A DNA stretch of 64,000 nucleotides, from NCBI GenBank assembly GCA_903888515.1, contig CAISTY010000185.1:1-64000 (forward strand), written 5' to 3'. The notes under the pieces are model-generated. The model made no database searches. It was not told the DNA's origin and saw nothing but the letters and a program-made list of their open reading frames with translations. Shown here piece by piece: positions 8,895 to 18,269 of the stretch; positions within the stretch are counted from its first letter, which is position 1, and each line of letters opens with the position of its first letter. The stretch comes from Akkermansiaceae bacterium. GTDB taxonomy: Bacteria; Verrucomicrobiota; Verrucomicrobiia; Verrucomicrobiales; Akkermansiaceae. Both the position numbers and the translations under genes were made by a program.

Positions 8895-10133
8895 TTAATG
8901 TGCCGAGATGACGACGGCCTTGGCAGCCATCGCCTCGGCCATGTCGAAATCCACCGCGTTGCGCGCGTGGATCCGGCACAGCGGGTGACCGGCATGGATC
9001 GTCTCGCCCACCTTGACCAAACGATCGAAACCGATGGCAAAGTCCACGGCGTCGCTCGCCTTGGATCGGCCGGTGCCGAGTTGCAGGGCGGCCTGGCCTA
9101 TCATGCCGGCGTCCACCTTGGTGACCACGCCGGTGGTGGGGGCTGGCAGTTCGCGCACGACCGGCGCGCGGTGGATTTCGCCGAGCCGTGGCAGGTCCGC
9201 AGGATTCGCGCCTTGGGCGGCGACGAGTTCCTCGAATTTCCGGCGTGCACTGCCATCGTCGAGGTGTTGTGCCAGGGTTTCGCGTGCCGTGCCGGCGATC
9301 TTTTCAGATAGATCGAGCACGATGTCCCGCAGGTCGGCCGGGCCGCCGCCGTCGAGGCATTCGAGGGCCTCGATCATTTCCAGCGCGTTGCCCACGGTGC
9401 GGCCGGTCGGTTCGTGCATCGGGTTGAGCACGACATGCACCTCCACGCCCATGGTTTTTCCCACCGCGAGCAGGCTGGCGGCCAGCGTTTCCGCATCCTT
9501 CTTGGTCCGCATGAACGCACCACTGCCGAATTTCACGTCGAGCACTAACCGATCCAGCGATTCCGCGAGTTTCTTCGCCATGATCGACGCCGTGATGAGC
9601 GGAATCGATGGCACCGTGCCGGTGACATCGCGCAACGCATAGAGCTTCTTGTCCGCCAGACAAAACCGTGCGGTCTGGCCCATCATGACCACGCCGATGC
9701 GCTCGAGCTGCGCCGCCGCATCATCGAGACCGACGTTCACGTTGAATCCCGGGATTGATTCCAATTTGTCGAGCGTGCCACCCGTGATGCCCAGCCCCCG
9801 GCCGGAAACCATGGGTACCCAGCACCCGGTGCAGGCCACCAGCGGCGCAAGCACCAGCGAGACTTTATCGCCAATGCCACCCGTGGAATGCTTGTCCACC
9901 ACAGCAGGATGCCCGGCCCGGTGCGCAAAACAATCGCCGCTTGCCATCATCGCACTCGTTAGAGCCGCGGTCTCCGCAGCGGTCATGCCCGTGAAATACA
10001 CCGCCATCGCAAACGCCGACATCTGATAGTCCGGGATCGTTCCCGCCGTGAAGCCGGCGATGAGCTGCTGGATTTCGCGAGCCGTCAACTCCTCGCCTTC
10101 ACGCTTGCGGGATATCAATGTGGGGATGTGCAT
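8895..10133 (-). CDS. deoA: Thymidine/pyrimidine-nucleoside phosphorylase
   Basis: A 412-aa cytoplasmic enzyme of nucleoside salvage that splits thymidine or other pyrimidine nucleosides with phosphate. The family signature VDKHSTGGIGDKVSL (phosphate and substrate binding) is present, followed by SGRGLGITGGTLDKLESIPG. The helical N-terminal domain (LTAREIQQLIAGF) and a C-terminal pyrimidine-nucleoside-phosphorylase domain (LVKVGETIHAGHPL) complete the expected order. Substrate range (DeoA or Pdp type) cannot be decided by eye. Confidence 0.94.
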   Translation of the reverse strand: MHIPTLISRKREGEELTAREIQQLIAGFTAGTIPDYQMSAFAMAVYFTGMTAAETAALTSAMMASGDCFAHRAGHPAVVDKHSTGGIGDKVSLVLAPLVACTGCWVPMVSGRGLGITGGTLDKLESIPGFNVNVGLDDAAAQLERIGVVMMGQTARFCLADKKLYALRDVTGTVPSIPLITASIMAKKLAESLDRLVLDVKFGSGAFMRTKKDAETLAASLLAVGKTMGVEVHVVLNPMHEPTGRTVGNALEMIEALECLDGGGPADLRDIVLDLSEKIAGTARETLAQHLDDGSARRKFEELVAAQGANPADLPRLGEIHRAPVVRELPAPTTGVVTKVDAGMIGQAALQLGTGRSKASDAVDFAIGFDRLVKVGETIHAGHPLCRIHARNAVDFDMAEAMAAKAVVISAH

Positions 10134-10196
10134 TGCGCTCCCCTATACCCGATGCCGCCGCCTTCCGCGAGCCTCCTTTTGGGAAATGATGATGGC

Positions 10197-10219
10197 CCGC
10201 CAGTGGGGTGCACTGGCGG
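10197..10219 (-). terminator. Hairpin downstream of rplQ
   Basis: A perfect 8-bp inverted repeat (CCGCCAGT / ACTGGCGG) with a 7-base loop lies 28 bp past the rplQ stop codon. There is no strong U-tract on the minus strand, so intrinsic termination is plausible but not shown. It may instead serve as a 3' stabilising hairpin. Confidence 0.4.
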
Positions 10220-10246
10220 TTTGTGAATCCATCCCCCGGCTTGCCC

Positions 10247-10717
10247 TTATTCGGCGGAGCTTTCAGCGGGTGTGTCGGCGGCTTTCTTTTTGCCCGGCTT
10301 CACTTCTTCGGCCGCGACATCCACCACCGCTTCCGCAGCAGGTTCCTCACTGGCCACCTCGACGCGGTCCACCCACTCGATGAATGCCATCGGGGCGGAG
10401 TCGCTCATGCGGGCACCGAGCTTGGTGATCCGACAGTAGCCGCCCTGGCGGTCTTTCGACGCGGGCGCCACTTCGGCAAACAATTTTTTCACGATTTCCT
10501 TCTGGTGGAGGAAGGCAATCGCCAGCCGCCGCGAGTGGAGGTCGTTGCGCTTGGCGAGGGTCACCAGTTTTTCCGCCACCGGCCGCAGGGCCTTGGCCTT
10601 GCCGAGAGTGGTTTTGATGCGGCCATGATCGATCAGGCTGCACGCCAGATTGGAGAGCAGAGCCCGGCGATGCGAGGCGTTGCGCTTGAGTTTTACGGTT
10701 TTACTGCGATGTCTCAT
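10247..10717 (-). CDS. rplQ: 50S ribosomal protein L17
   Basis: A 156-aa ribosomal protein of the large subunit near the exit tunnel. The N-terminal sequence MRHRSKTVKLKRNASHRRAL and the following segment GRIKTTLGKAKALRPVAEKLV are diagnostic. The C-terminal tail (after about residue 115) is longer than in E. coli (127 aa) and rich in Ala, Glu and Lys. It follows rpoA by 27 bp in the usual alpha-operon order. Confidence 0.98.
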   Translation of the reverse strand: MRHRSKTVKLKRNASHRRALLSNLACSLIDHGRIKTTLGKAKALRPVAEKLVTLAKRNDLHSRRLAIAFLHQKEIVKKLFAEVAPASKDRQGGYCRITKLGARMSDSAPMAFIEWVDRVEVASEEPAAEAVVDVAAEEVKPGKKKAADTPAESSAE

Positions 10718-10744
10718 CGGTACTGCGTGTTCTAAAAGTTAGGG

Positions 10745-11827
10745 TTAGTCGTCGAGGTTCTGGGCGATCAGATCGGCCAGGCCGACGGGGGTTTCATCTT
10801 CCGAACCCAAGCGCGGTCCGCGCGTTGCCGCCGCCGGACCGAGCAGCATGTAGGGCTCGAAAGTCATGCCCAGTCCGAGGCCGAGCTCGACGAGTTTGTC
10901 CTTGATCTCGTTGAGCGACTTCTTGCCGAAATTGCGGTATTTGAGCATTTCCGCCTCGGTCTTCATCGCCAGTTGGCCCACCGAGGTGATGTTCGCGTTG
11001 TTCAAACAGTTGGCGGCGCGCACCGAAAGCTCGATCTCGTTGACCGACATGTTGAGCAGCTTCTTGAGTGCCGCGTTCTCCTCGCTCGACTCGGCCGGTG
11101 CGGCTTCGAATTTCACCGCGTTTTCATCGTAATTGACGAACACATCAAGGTGGTGGCGCAAAATCGAGGAGGCCTGCAACAACGCTTCCTGCGGCGTGAT
11201 GCGCCCGTCCGTCCACACGTCAATCACCAGCTTGTCATACTCGGTCATCTGTCCGACACGGGTGGTCTCCACCGCGTATTTGACCCGCGTGACCGGCGAG
11301 AAAATCGAGTCAATGGCAATCACTCCTATCGGTTGGTCCTTGCGTTTGTTTTCATCGCCGGTGGAAAATCCACGACCAACGCGGACTTCGAATTCGCAGT
11401 CGAATTTCACTTTCTTGTCCAACGTGCAAATGATCTGATCCTTGTTGATGACGTCGTAAATATGGTCGGCTTGAATGTCACCGGCGGTGATCACGCCTTC
11501 CTTCTCGACCTTGATCGTGAGGACGCGTGGCTCCTTCTCATTGTGGCTGAATTTCACCTTCTTGAGGTTGAGCACAATGTCCGTGACGTCTTCCACCACA
11601 CCGGGAAGACTGGAGAACTCGTGCTGCACACCCGAAATCCGCACGGAGGTGATGGCCGCGCCTTCCAATGAGGAAAGCAACACGCGGCGCAGCGAGTTGC
11701 CCAAGGTGTGACCGTATCCACGCTCGAAGGGCTCGGCGATGAACTGGGCGTAAGTATGAGTGACGGTGTTCTCGTTACAAACGAGTTGGCTCGGAAGCTC
11801 AAATCGAGCAAGTTTGATGGCTGACAT
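10745..11827 (-). CDS. rpoA: RNA polymerase subunit alpha
   Basis: A 360-aa subunit that dimerises to start RNA polymerase assembly. The N-terminal domain shows FIAEPFERGYGHTLGNSLRRVLLSSL (dimerisation region), and the C-terminal domain shows VRAANCLNNANITSVGQL and RNFGKKSLNEIKDKL, which contact UP elements and activators. Length exceeds E. coli (329 aa) through a C-terminal extension beyond the alpha-CTD. The usual upstream partners rpsM, rpsK and rpsD are not next to it; a 248-bp gap and an opposite-strand gene precede it. Confidence 0.98.
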   Translation of the reverse strand: MSAIKLARFELPSQLVCNENTVTHTYAQFIAEPFERGYGHTLGNSLRRVLLSSLEGAAITSVRISGVQHEFSSLPGVVEDVTDIVLNLKKVKFSHNEKEPRVLTIKVEKEGVITAGDIQADHIYDVINKDQIICTLDKKVKFDCEFEVRVGRGFSTGDENKRKDQPIGVIAIDSIFSPVTRVKYAVETTRVGQMTEYDKLVIDVWTDGRITPQEALLQASSILRHHLDVFVNYDENAVKFEAAPAESSEENAALKKLLNMSVNEIELSVRAANCLNNANITSVGQLAMKTEAEMLKYRNFGKKSLNEIKDKLVELGLGLGMTFEPYMLLGPAAATRGPRLGSEDETPVGLADLIAQNLDD

Positions 11828-11930
11828 GGGGTATTTTGGAATGCCGGGTTACCCTCCAACGGGCACAAACGCCCCAATGACGAGGCGATATGGAGGACCG
11901 ACGGCGTGATGGAATTGCCCGCGGGGCGCG

Positions 11931-11959
11931 ACTAAATGACGACTCGGGGCCACTTGCAA
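11931..11959 (-). promoter_or_regulatory. Possible promoter of rpoA-rplQ
   Basis: On the minus strand a TTGCAA box (11954-11959) and a TTTAGT box (11931-11936) are separated by 17 bp, about 100 bp upstream of the rpoA start. Both are 4-of-6 or better matches to sigma-70 boxes. Because rpoA is not preceded by ribosomal genes here, a promoter in this gap is required; the exact boxes are an inference. Confidence 0.35.
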
Positions 11960-12075
11960 AGCATTTTCAGCTTTTTCCTGATAAAAAACCGTCATTTTTT
12001 TCATTTCTGGCGAAAAAAATGCTGGATTTCTATCAGTGATAGCGCATCATACCCAAGTAAACCAACACTATCCCC

Positions 12076-12339
12076 ATGAAATCGAAGAAAAATCTGACAC
12101 GTTTCACCTACGAAAACGCAGCCTTTGAAGGATGGCGCCTTTGCATCAGTCGGGCCGGAACCACCTTCACCCGCTACTTCCCGGACAAGAAGTTCGAGGG
12201 GGGTAAGAAATCGCTCGCCGCAGCCGAAAAAACCCTGGCCGAACTCAAGGACCTCATCGATGGATCGAAACGAGTGGACGGCAAACTGAGCCCCATCACG
12301 ATCCGCAAGGCGGAAAAACTGCTCGCCGATGCGGTTTGA
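12076..12339 (+). CDS. Small AP2-like domain protein
   Basis: An 87-aa basic protein. The segment EGWRLCISRAGTTFTRYF followed by SLAAAEKTLAELKDL resembles the three-strand-plus-helix AP2 DNA-binding domain found in many short bacterial proteins of unknown role. Key features are the GWR-x-I strand, the Arg/Tyr-Phe strand end and the Ala-rich helix. It may bind DNA; the target is unknown. It is divergent from rpoA and convergent with the KH-domain gene. Confidence 0.6.
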   Translation: MKSKKNLTRFTYENAAFEGWRLCISRAGTTFTRYFPDKKFEGGKKSLAAAEKTLAELKDLIDGSKRVDGKLSPITIRKAEKLLADAV

Positions 12340-12365
12340 TGCGCATTGGCCCGGGGTTCGCGTTC

Positions 12366-12662
12366 TCAATGCCCGTCGTTGCGGGCAAGCAATTCCGCCT
12401 CCTCTTCGTGCGAGTGGACGTGCAGGGATGCCTGTACCCCGTCGCGTGCGGCGGCGGCCTTGAGCATGCCGCGGATCGCGGATGCGGTGAAGCCGTTCCG
12501 CCCTATCAGAACGGCGACGTCCGTCTGTGTGAGAACCAGCTTGAATCGCAGTTTCTTCGGGCCCAACTCGGCCACCTTCAACTGCGCCTGCGCCGGATCG
12601 TCGATCAATTGCACGGCGACATACTGGAGAAAATTCCTCAATCGTTCGCTCGCCGGATCCAT
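12366..12662 (-). CDS. KH-domain RNA-binding protein (KhpA-like)
   Basis: A 98-aa protein with one KH domain: a basic strand (LRFKLVLTQTDVAVLIG), the GRNG loop in place of the usual GKGG-type loop, and the helix FTASAIRGMLKAAAARDG. The preceding helix (ERLRNFLQYVAVQLIDDP) matches the start of KhpA-type proteins, which bind RNA with KhpB in some bacteria. The start at MDPASERL is chosen for the domain boundary; the frame is open further upstream into leuB, where coding on this strand is unlikely. It ends in a His/Glu-rich tail. Confidence 0.8.
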   Translation of the reverse strand: MDPASERLRNFLQYVAVQLIDDPAQAQLKVAELGPKKLRFKLVLTQTDVAVLIGRNGFTASAIRGMLKAAAARDGVQASLHVHSHEEEAELLARNDGH

Positions 12663-12708
12663 GCAGGAAACATGCACTGGAATCCCGCGCCCTGCAAGTC
12701 CGAGATAG

Positions 12709-13869
<1,161 letters not shown>

Positions 13870-14197
13870 CCGTGGCGGAGGTTCGCATGCGTCATGCCCA
13901 TGAATCGAAAAGTTTCCGGAAAGTTGCCAAAATTGACAAAATTATTGAACGATAAGCAGAAATCCCGCAGTATTCAAGGCATGAATTCCGAAAAGCCTAT
14001 CCGGGTGATTGCCCTCCGGCCTCCACCCAACCCTGGTGAAACCGTGATTTTGAAAACCGCCATGCACAACTATTGCCGCCCGTTCGGGTTGGATGCGGCA
14101 AGGATGGGAGGAAATCGGCACGCACTTGCTCCGGCGCACTACCCGTGGTCGTGATGCCAACCGTGCCTTTCATCATCCGAGTATAATCCGCTACACC
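13870..14197. other. Intergenic region, no gene recognised
   Basis: This 328-bp stretch holds only weak frames. One (13894-14154, plus) lacks any recognisable domain and is judged spurious. A TTGACA hexamer near 13940 could be a -35 box, but no good -10 box follows at normal spacing. Confidence 0.5.
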
Positions 14198-15424
14198 ATG
14201 ATTGCACAAACACCCGTGAACACCATCCCGCATTCCCACATGAACGTCGAATACCGCAAGCTTCCCCATTCATCGTCGGATGTGGCTGTCAATATCTCGA
14301 GATTTCGCGGGGCATCCGGCGTGACCGAATGGCATATCACCGTGGTCCCGGAATCCGCAGGCACTTTTGAGGAGCATCTTGCCCAAGTTGAAAACGGTTA
14401 TCGTGCGGCTCTCACTGTCGCCGGTCTGGACCTGAAAAACACCGTGTGGAGACGCTTCTTTTGCAGTGACATCGCCAATCAAGCGCCGATCCTGCAGTGT
14501 CACGCGTTCTCCGATCCGAACTGCAAGGACGATCCATGTGCCGTTTCCCACGTCGGGGAAACTCCCCTGGCCTCGGCGAAATTGGCCATGTGGGCCTGCC
14601 TGATCTCGGATCCCGAGGGCCCGCTCGAAAAATCTCACGATGGCACCACCCTCACTATGGGCCGCGGTGCCTTGCAGCACCTGTGGAGCACCGGCATGGT
14701 GCATCCGGATGAAGAGTCCGTCGCCGCGCAAACCCATGCGGTTTTTTCCGACTATACCGCCCGCCTCGGTGCCCGCGGGCTCACGCTTGCCGACCACTGC
14801 GTGCGCACCTGGCTGTTTCTACCGAACATCGACCTCGACTACAACGGCATGGTGACCACCCGCCGCGAGTTCTTTGCCACCCACGGACTCACCGCCGACA
14901 CCCATTTCATTGCCAGCACCGGCATTGCCGGCATCCACCCGCTCCCCCACGTACGCATCTTCGTCGATGCTTACGCCATCAGCGGATTGCGCCCCGAGCA
15001 GGTGCACTATCTATCAGCACTGGATCATCTGGGCCCGACTTATGACTACGGCGTGACCTTCGAACGCGCGACTGCGGTTGCATACCGGGATCGCAAGCAG
15101 GTGTATATTTCGGGTACCGCCAGCATCGACCCGCGCGGCGATGTCCTCCACCCAGGCGATGTCGTGCGCCAACTCGACCGCACCCTCGGCAACATCAATG
15201 GCCTGCTGGCCGCCGCCGGCGCAGGCCTCGCCGACATGCTCGTCTTCATCGTCTATCTGCGCGACCCCACCGACCACGCGCGCGTCCGGCCCATCCTGCG
15301 CGAACGCCTCGGCGATGTCCCCATGGTGATCCTCACCGCCGCCGTGTGCCGCCCAGGCTGGCTTATCGAAATCGAAGGCATCGCAGCCATCCCCATCAAT
15401 CAACCGGACCTGCCGCTCTACTAG
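14198..15424 (+). CDS. Two-domain Rid/YjgF-like protein, chorismatase-like layout
   Basis: A 408-aa protein. The C-terminal third (about 285-400) is a clear RidA/YjgF fold: VYISGTASIDPRGD, VVRQLDRTLGNINGLLAAAGAGLADML and a final CRPGWLIEIEGIAAI with the arginine expected of Rid enzymes. The N-terminal part has a related but divergent fold. This size and layout resembles chorismatases of the FkbO/Hyg5 type, which use a YjgF-derived trimer fold. Whether it hydrolyses chorismate, enamines or something else is undecided. The start could also be at 14240 (MNVEYRKLP). Confidence 0.7.
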   Translation: MIAQTPVNTIPHSHMNVEYRKLPHSSSDVAVNISRFRGASGVTEWHITVVPESAGTFEEHLAQVENGYRAALTVAGLDLKNTVWRRFFCSDIANQAPILQCHAFSDPNCKDDPCAVSHVGETPLASAKLAMWACLISDPEGPLEKSHDGTTLTMGRGALQHLWSTGMVHPDEESVAAQTHAVFSDYTARLGARGLTLADHCVRTWLFLPNIDLDYNGMVTTRREFFATHGLTADTHFIASTGIAGIHPLPHVRIFVDAYAISGLRPEQVHYLSALDHLGPTYDYGVTFERATAVAYRDRKQVYISGTASIDPRGDVLHPGDVVRQLDRTLGNINGLLAAAGAGLADMLVFIVYLRDPTDHARVRPILRERLGDVPMVILTAAVCRPGWLIEIEGIAAIPINQPDLPLY

Positions 15425-15677
15425 GCCAATGGTCATTCGCCAGTCGCCAACGCCGTCTGCGCCGTGGGCCGAGCCCCGCCGCAGCCAGCGTCAGAAGCGC
15501 TGCGGACGGCTCGGGCACCGCGATCAACTGGCCGCGGATCTCATCACCGGGGATGGTACTGGAATGGATGTTGATATAATACCGATTGGCCAACAAATCG
15601 AGTTCCTGCGCCGCCGACAGCGTCAGCCCTGTCCGGCCACCGGCTATTCCAACGGCCTTCACCGGGAAAACAATCAC
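15396..15677 (-). pseudogene. C-terminal relic of a CHRD-domain PEP-CTERM protein
   Basis: The 93-aa frame carries LSAAQELDLLANRYYINIHS and IPGDEIRGQL, matching the end of CHRD domains. It continues into VPEPSAALLTLAAAGLGPRR, a PEP-CTERM exosortase sorting tail (PEP motif, hydrophobic helix, Arg cluster). The signal peptide and most of the CHRD domain are missing; the GH95 gene occupies the place where they should be. It therefore looks like a truncated leftover that overlaps the 3' end of the Rid-like gene by a few codons. Confidence 0.65.
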
Positions 15678-15688
15678 CTGCTAACAAT

Positions 15689-18058
15689 ATGAGATTCTCC
15701 ATTCCAGCTTTCATGATGCTTTGCATCGGCTTCGCGCGTGGCGCGGCCGGTGCCGCCGATCCCACGACACTGTGGTATGTCCAGCCGGCGAAGGATTGGA
15801 ACGAGGCGCTGCCGCTTGGCAACGGTCGTCTTGGGGCCATGGTGTTCGGAGGGGTGAACGAGGAATGTTTCCAACTGAACGAAGACACCCTGTGGTCCGG
15901 CGCTCCCCACGATTACAACCACCCCGGCGCTTTCGGGCACCTCGCGGAAATCCGCAGCCTGATCGCAGGCCGGCAATTCACCGAAGCCGAAAAGCTCGGC
16001 AACAAAACGATGCTGGGAATCCCGCGAGAGCAGGCCTGCTACCAACCGCTGGGCGATCTGAAACTGAGCTTTCCGCATCAAGGCGACGTCACCGGTTACC
16101 GGCGCGAACTCGACATGCGCGACGCAACCGTGCGGGTTAGCTACCGGGCCGGAGCGGTCCAGTACACCCGCGAGGTTTTTGTTTCCCACCCGGATCAGGC
16201 CATGGTTGTGCGGCTCACCGGTGATCAACCCGGCAGTATCACGTTCGATGCCTCTTTTTCCAGCCCGCATCCGTTCAAAACCACCGCACGAGCCGATGGG
16301 CAATTGTGGATGGATGGCGATGTGCAAGCCGGACACATCCCGACCGGAAAACACGGCACGCGTTTTTCAGCCGGTGTCCGGGCTTTGGTTGATGGCGGCC
16401 AAATCGTGGCGACAGATGGCAAGCTTGCCGTAAGCCGCGCGAATGCCGTGACGTTGATCTATTCCGCTGCAACCAGTTACCGCAATTACCGCGACAACGA
16501 TGGCGACGCGAGCGCCCTTTGCCAAAGTCATCTGGAAGCTGCGGCAGGCAAACCATGGGCCCGGCTCCGCGACGCCCATCTCGCCGACGTCCGGGCCATG
16601 TTTGACCGGGTGGGTTTCGATCTCACCCTTGGCAAAGACCCCGTGAATCCAGCGCAAACGCCCTTGCCAGTAGCCGAAGCGGTGGACCTGCCAACGGATC
16701 AACGCGTGGCCGCTGCGAACCGCGGAACAAGGGATGCGTTGCTGATCATGCAATGTTTCCAATTCGGTCGCTATTTGCTCATCGCCGGATCGCGGCCGGG
16801 CTCTCAACCGCTCAACCTCCAGGGTATCTGGAACCGGTCGATGCGACCGATGTGGGGATCGAAGTGGACACTCAACTGCAATGCGCAGATCAATTACTGG
16901 CCGACGGAATCCTGCAACCTTTCGGAATGCCACGAGCCGCTGCTGCGCATGATCGATGAATTGCGCGAACCGGGGCGTGTCACGGCGAAAAACAACTACA
17001 ATGCCCGCGGTTGGGTTGTGCATCACAACACCGATATCTGGCGCGGCACCGCCGTGGTGGACGGCTTCACCTGGGGGGCATTCACCACCGCGGGCCCATG
17101 GCTCTGCCGCCATCTTTGGGAACATTACGCATTCACCCAAAACCGGCAATTCCTTGCCCGCTCTTGGCCGATCATGAAGGAATCGGCGGAGTTTTTCCTG
17201 GATTTCCTGATCGAAGGTGACAACGGTGTTTTGGTCACCTCGCCATCCATTTCCTTTGAACAGGAGTTTCGCATGCAGGATGGAAAAACCGGCCGGCTCT
17301 GTGCCGGACCCACGATGGATAACCAGATCCTCCGCGATTTCCTCACCCATTGCATCAAGGCGTCGGAAATCCTCGACACCGACGCGGACTTCCGCGCCAA
17401 ACTGGCTGCAACACGCGCGAGACTCGCTCCGACGCGGGTCAATCCGCGCAACGGGCAACTCATGGAATGGCGCGACGATTGGGATGCCCATGACTTGAAT
17501 AGCGGGCAACTGGCGCCACTGTGGGGGCTCTATCCGGGCGAGGAAATCACGCCCTGGGGGACGCCGGAACTCGCCGCAGCAGCGGAAAAAACCTTTCTTT
17601 CCCGCAATATGATCACCGGAAGCTGGTGCAGCGCCACCCGCCTGAATTATGCCGTGCGGCTGGGGCTGCCTGTTTTGGCGGAGGACGTGCTCAACCGCCA
17701 TCTGAGCGGACATCTGTTTCCGAACCTGCTTTCGAAATTTGCCGATCGTTATGGAGTCCAGATCGACGGCAACCTCGGTGTCACGGCTGGCATCGCCGAA
17801 CTTCTCTTGCAAAGCCACGGCGACACCATCCGCCTCCTGCCCGCGCTGCCGCCATCATGGTCCTCCGGTTCGGTGCGCGGTCTGCGCGCGCGGGGCGGCT
17901 TCGAAATCGATCTGGAATGGAAAGATTCCACGCTGGCCCATGTCCGATTGCGGTCTCTGTGCGGCAAACCCTGCCGCATCCACTACCACGGCAAACAGGT
18001 GGATCTGGAAACCAAAACCGGAGAATCCCTCACGCTCGATCGCAATCTGGAGAAGTGA
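15689..18058 (+). CDS. Glycoside hydrolase family 95 alpha-L-fucosidase
   Basis: A 789-aa secreted enzyme expected to release alpha-1,2-linked L-fucose (some members act on galactose). A signal peptide (about residues 1-22) is followed by the GH95 N-terminal domain (WNEALPLGNGRLGAMVFGG, LNEDTLWSG). The catalytic (alpha/alpha)6 barrel shows NLQGIWN, the paired asparagines in LNCNAQINYWP, a glutamate after SPSISFEQ and the aspartate of QIDGNLGVTAGIAELL. A C-terminal beta domain ends the protein. The SFEQ form differs slightly from the usual SPSTSPE. It is likely to act in the periplasm or outside, feeding on fucosylated glycans. Confidence 0.93.
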   Translation: MRFSIPAFMMLCIGFARGAAGAADPTTLWYVQPAKDWNEALPLGNGRLGAMVFGGVNEECFQLNEDTLWSGAPHDYNHPGAFGHLAEIRSLIAGRQFTEAEKLGNKTMLGIPREQACYQPLGDLKLSFPHQGDVTGYRRELDMRDATVRVSYRAGAVQYTREVFVSHPDQAMVVRLTGDQPGSITFDASFSSPHPFKTTARADGQLWMDGDVQAGHIPTGKHGTRFSAGVRALVDGGQIVATDGKLAVSRANAVTLIYSAATSYRNYRDNDGDASALCQSHLEAAAGKPWARLRDAHLADVRAMFDRVGFDLTLGKDPVNPAQTPLPVAEAVDLPTDQRVAAANRGTRDALLIMQCFQFGRYLLIAGSRPGSQPLNLQGIWNRSMRPMWGSKWTLNCNAQINYWPTESCNLSECHEPLLRMIDELREPGRVTAKNNYNARGWVVHHNTDIWRGTAVVDGFTWGAFTTAGPWLCRHLWEHYAFTQNRQFLARSWPIMKESAEFFLDFLIEGDNGVLVTSPSISFEQEFRMQDGKTGRLCAGPTMDNQILRDFLTHCIKASEILDTDADFRAKLAATRARLAPTRVNPRNGQLMEWRDDWDAHDLNSGQLAPLWGLYPGEEITPWGTPELAAAAEKTFLSRNMITGSWCSATRLNYAVRLGLPVLAEDVLNRHLSGHLFPNLLSKFADRYGVQIDGNLGVTAGIAELLLQSHGDTIRLLPALPPSWSSGSVRGLRARGGFEIDLEWKDSTLAHVRLRSLCGKPCRIHYHGKQVDLETKTGESLTLDRNLEK

Positions 18059-18192
18059 TGGAAACACGCAAGTCTTGAACCCACTTTCTCTCATTGTGTG
18101 TCAGATAAACTGTCGAAAAATCCGATTGCGCCCGCTCGACGCCGGTTTTTTTCCTTTTGGCGGTGCGCGCACGACGCTTGGATTGCTTCGCG

Positions 18193-18211
18193 GATGCCGT
18201 CCGGCGGCATC
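18193..18211. other. Hairpin between convergent genes
   Basis: A perfect 7-bp inverted repeat (GATGCCG / CGGCATC) with a 5-base loop lies between the stops of the GH95 gene and the convergent topoisomerase gene. It could serve as a bidirectional terminator, but no T-run flanks it on either strand. Confidence 0.3.
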
Positions 18212-18269
18212 GCCCCTGCGTGATGATCCGCCCTGTCACCCCCGCATACCCCACTTGGGTTTCCGGTTC

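Noticed and set aside
16367-17818. 483-aa minus-strand frame inside the GH95 gene
   Set aside because: Antisense to a gene with strong GH95 motifs; no start context or domain of its own.
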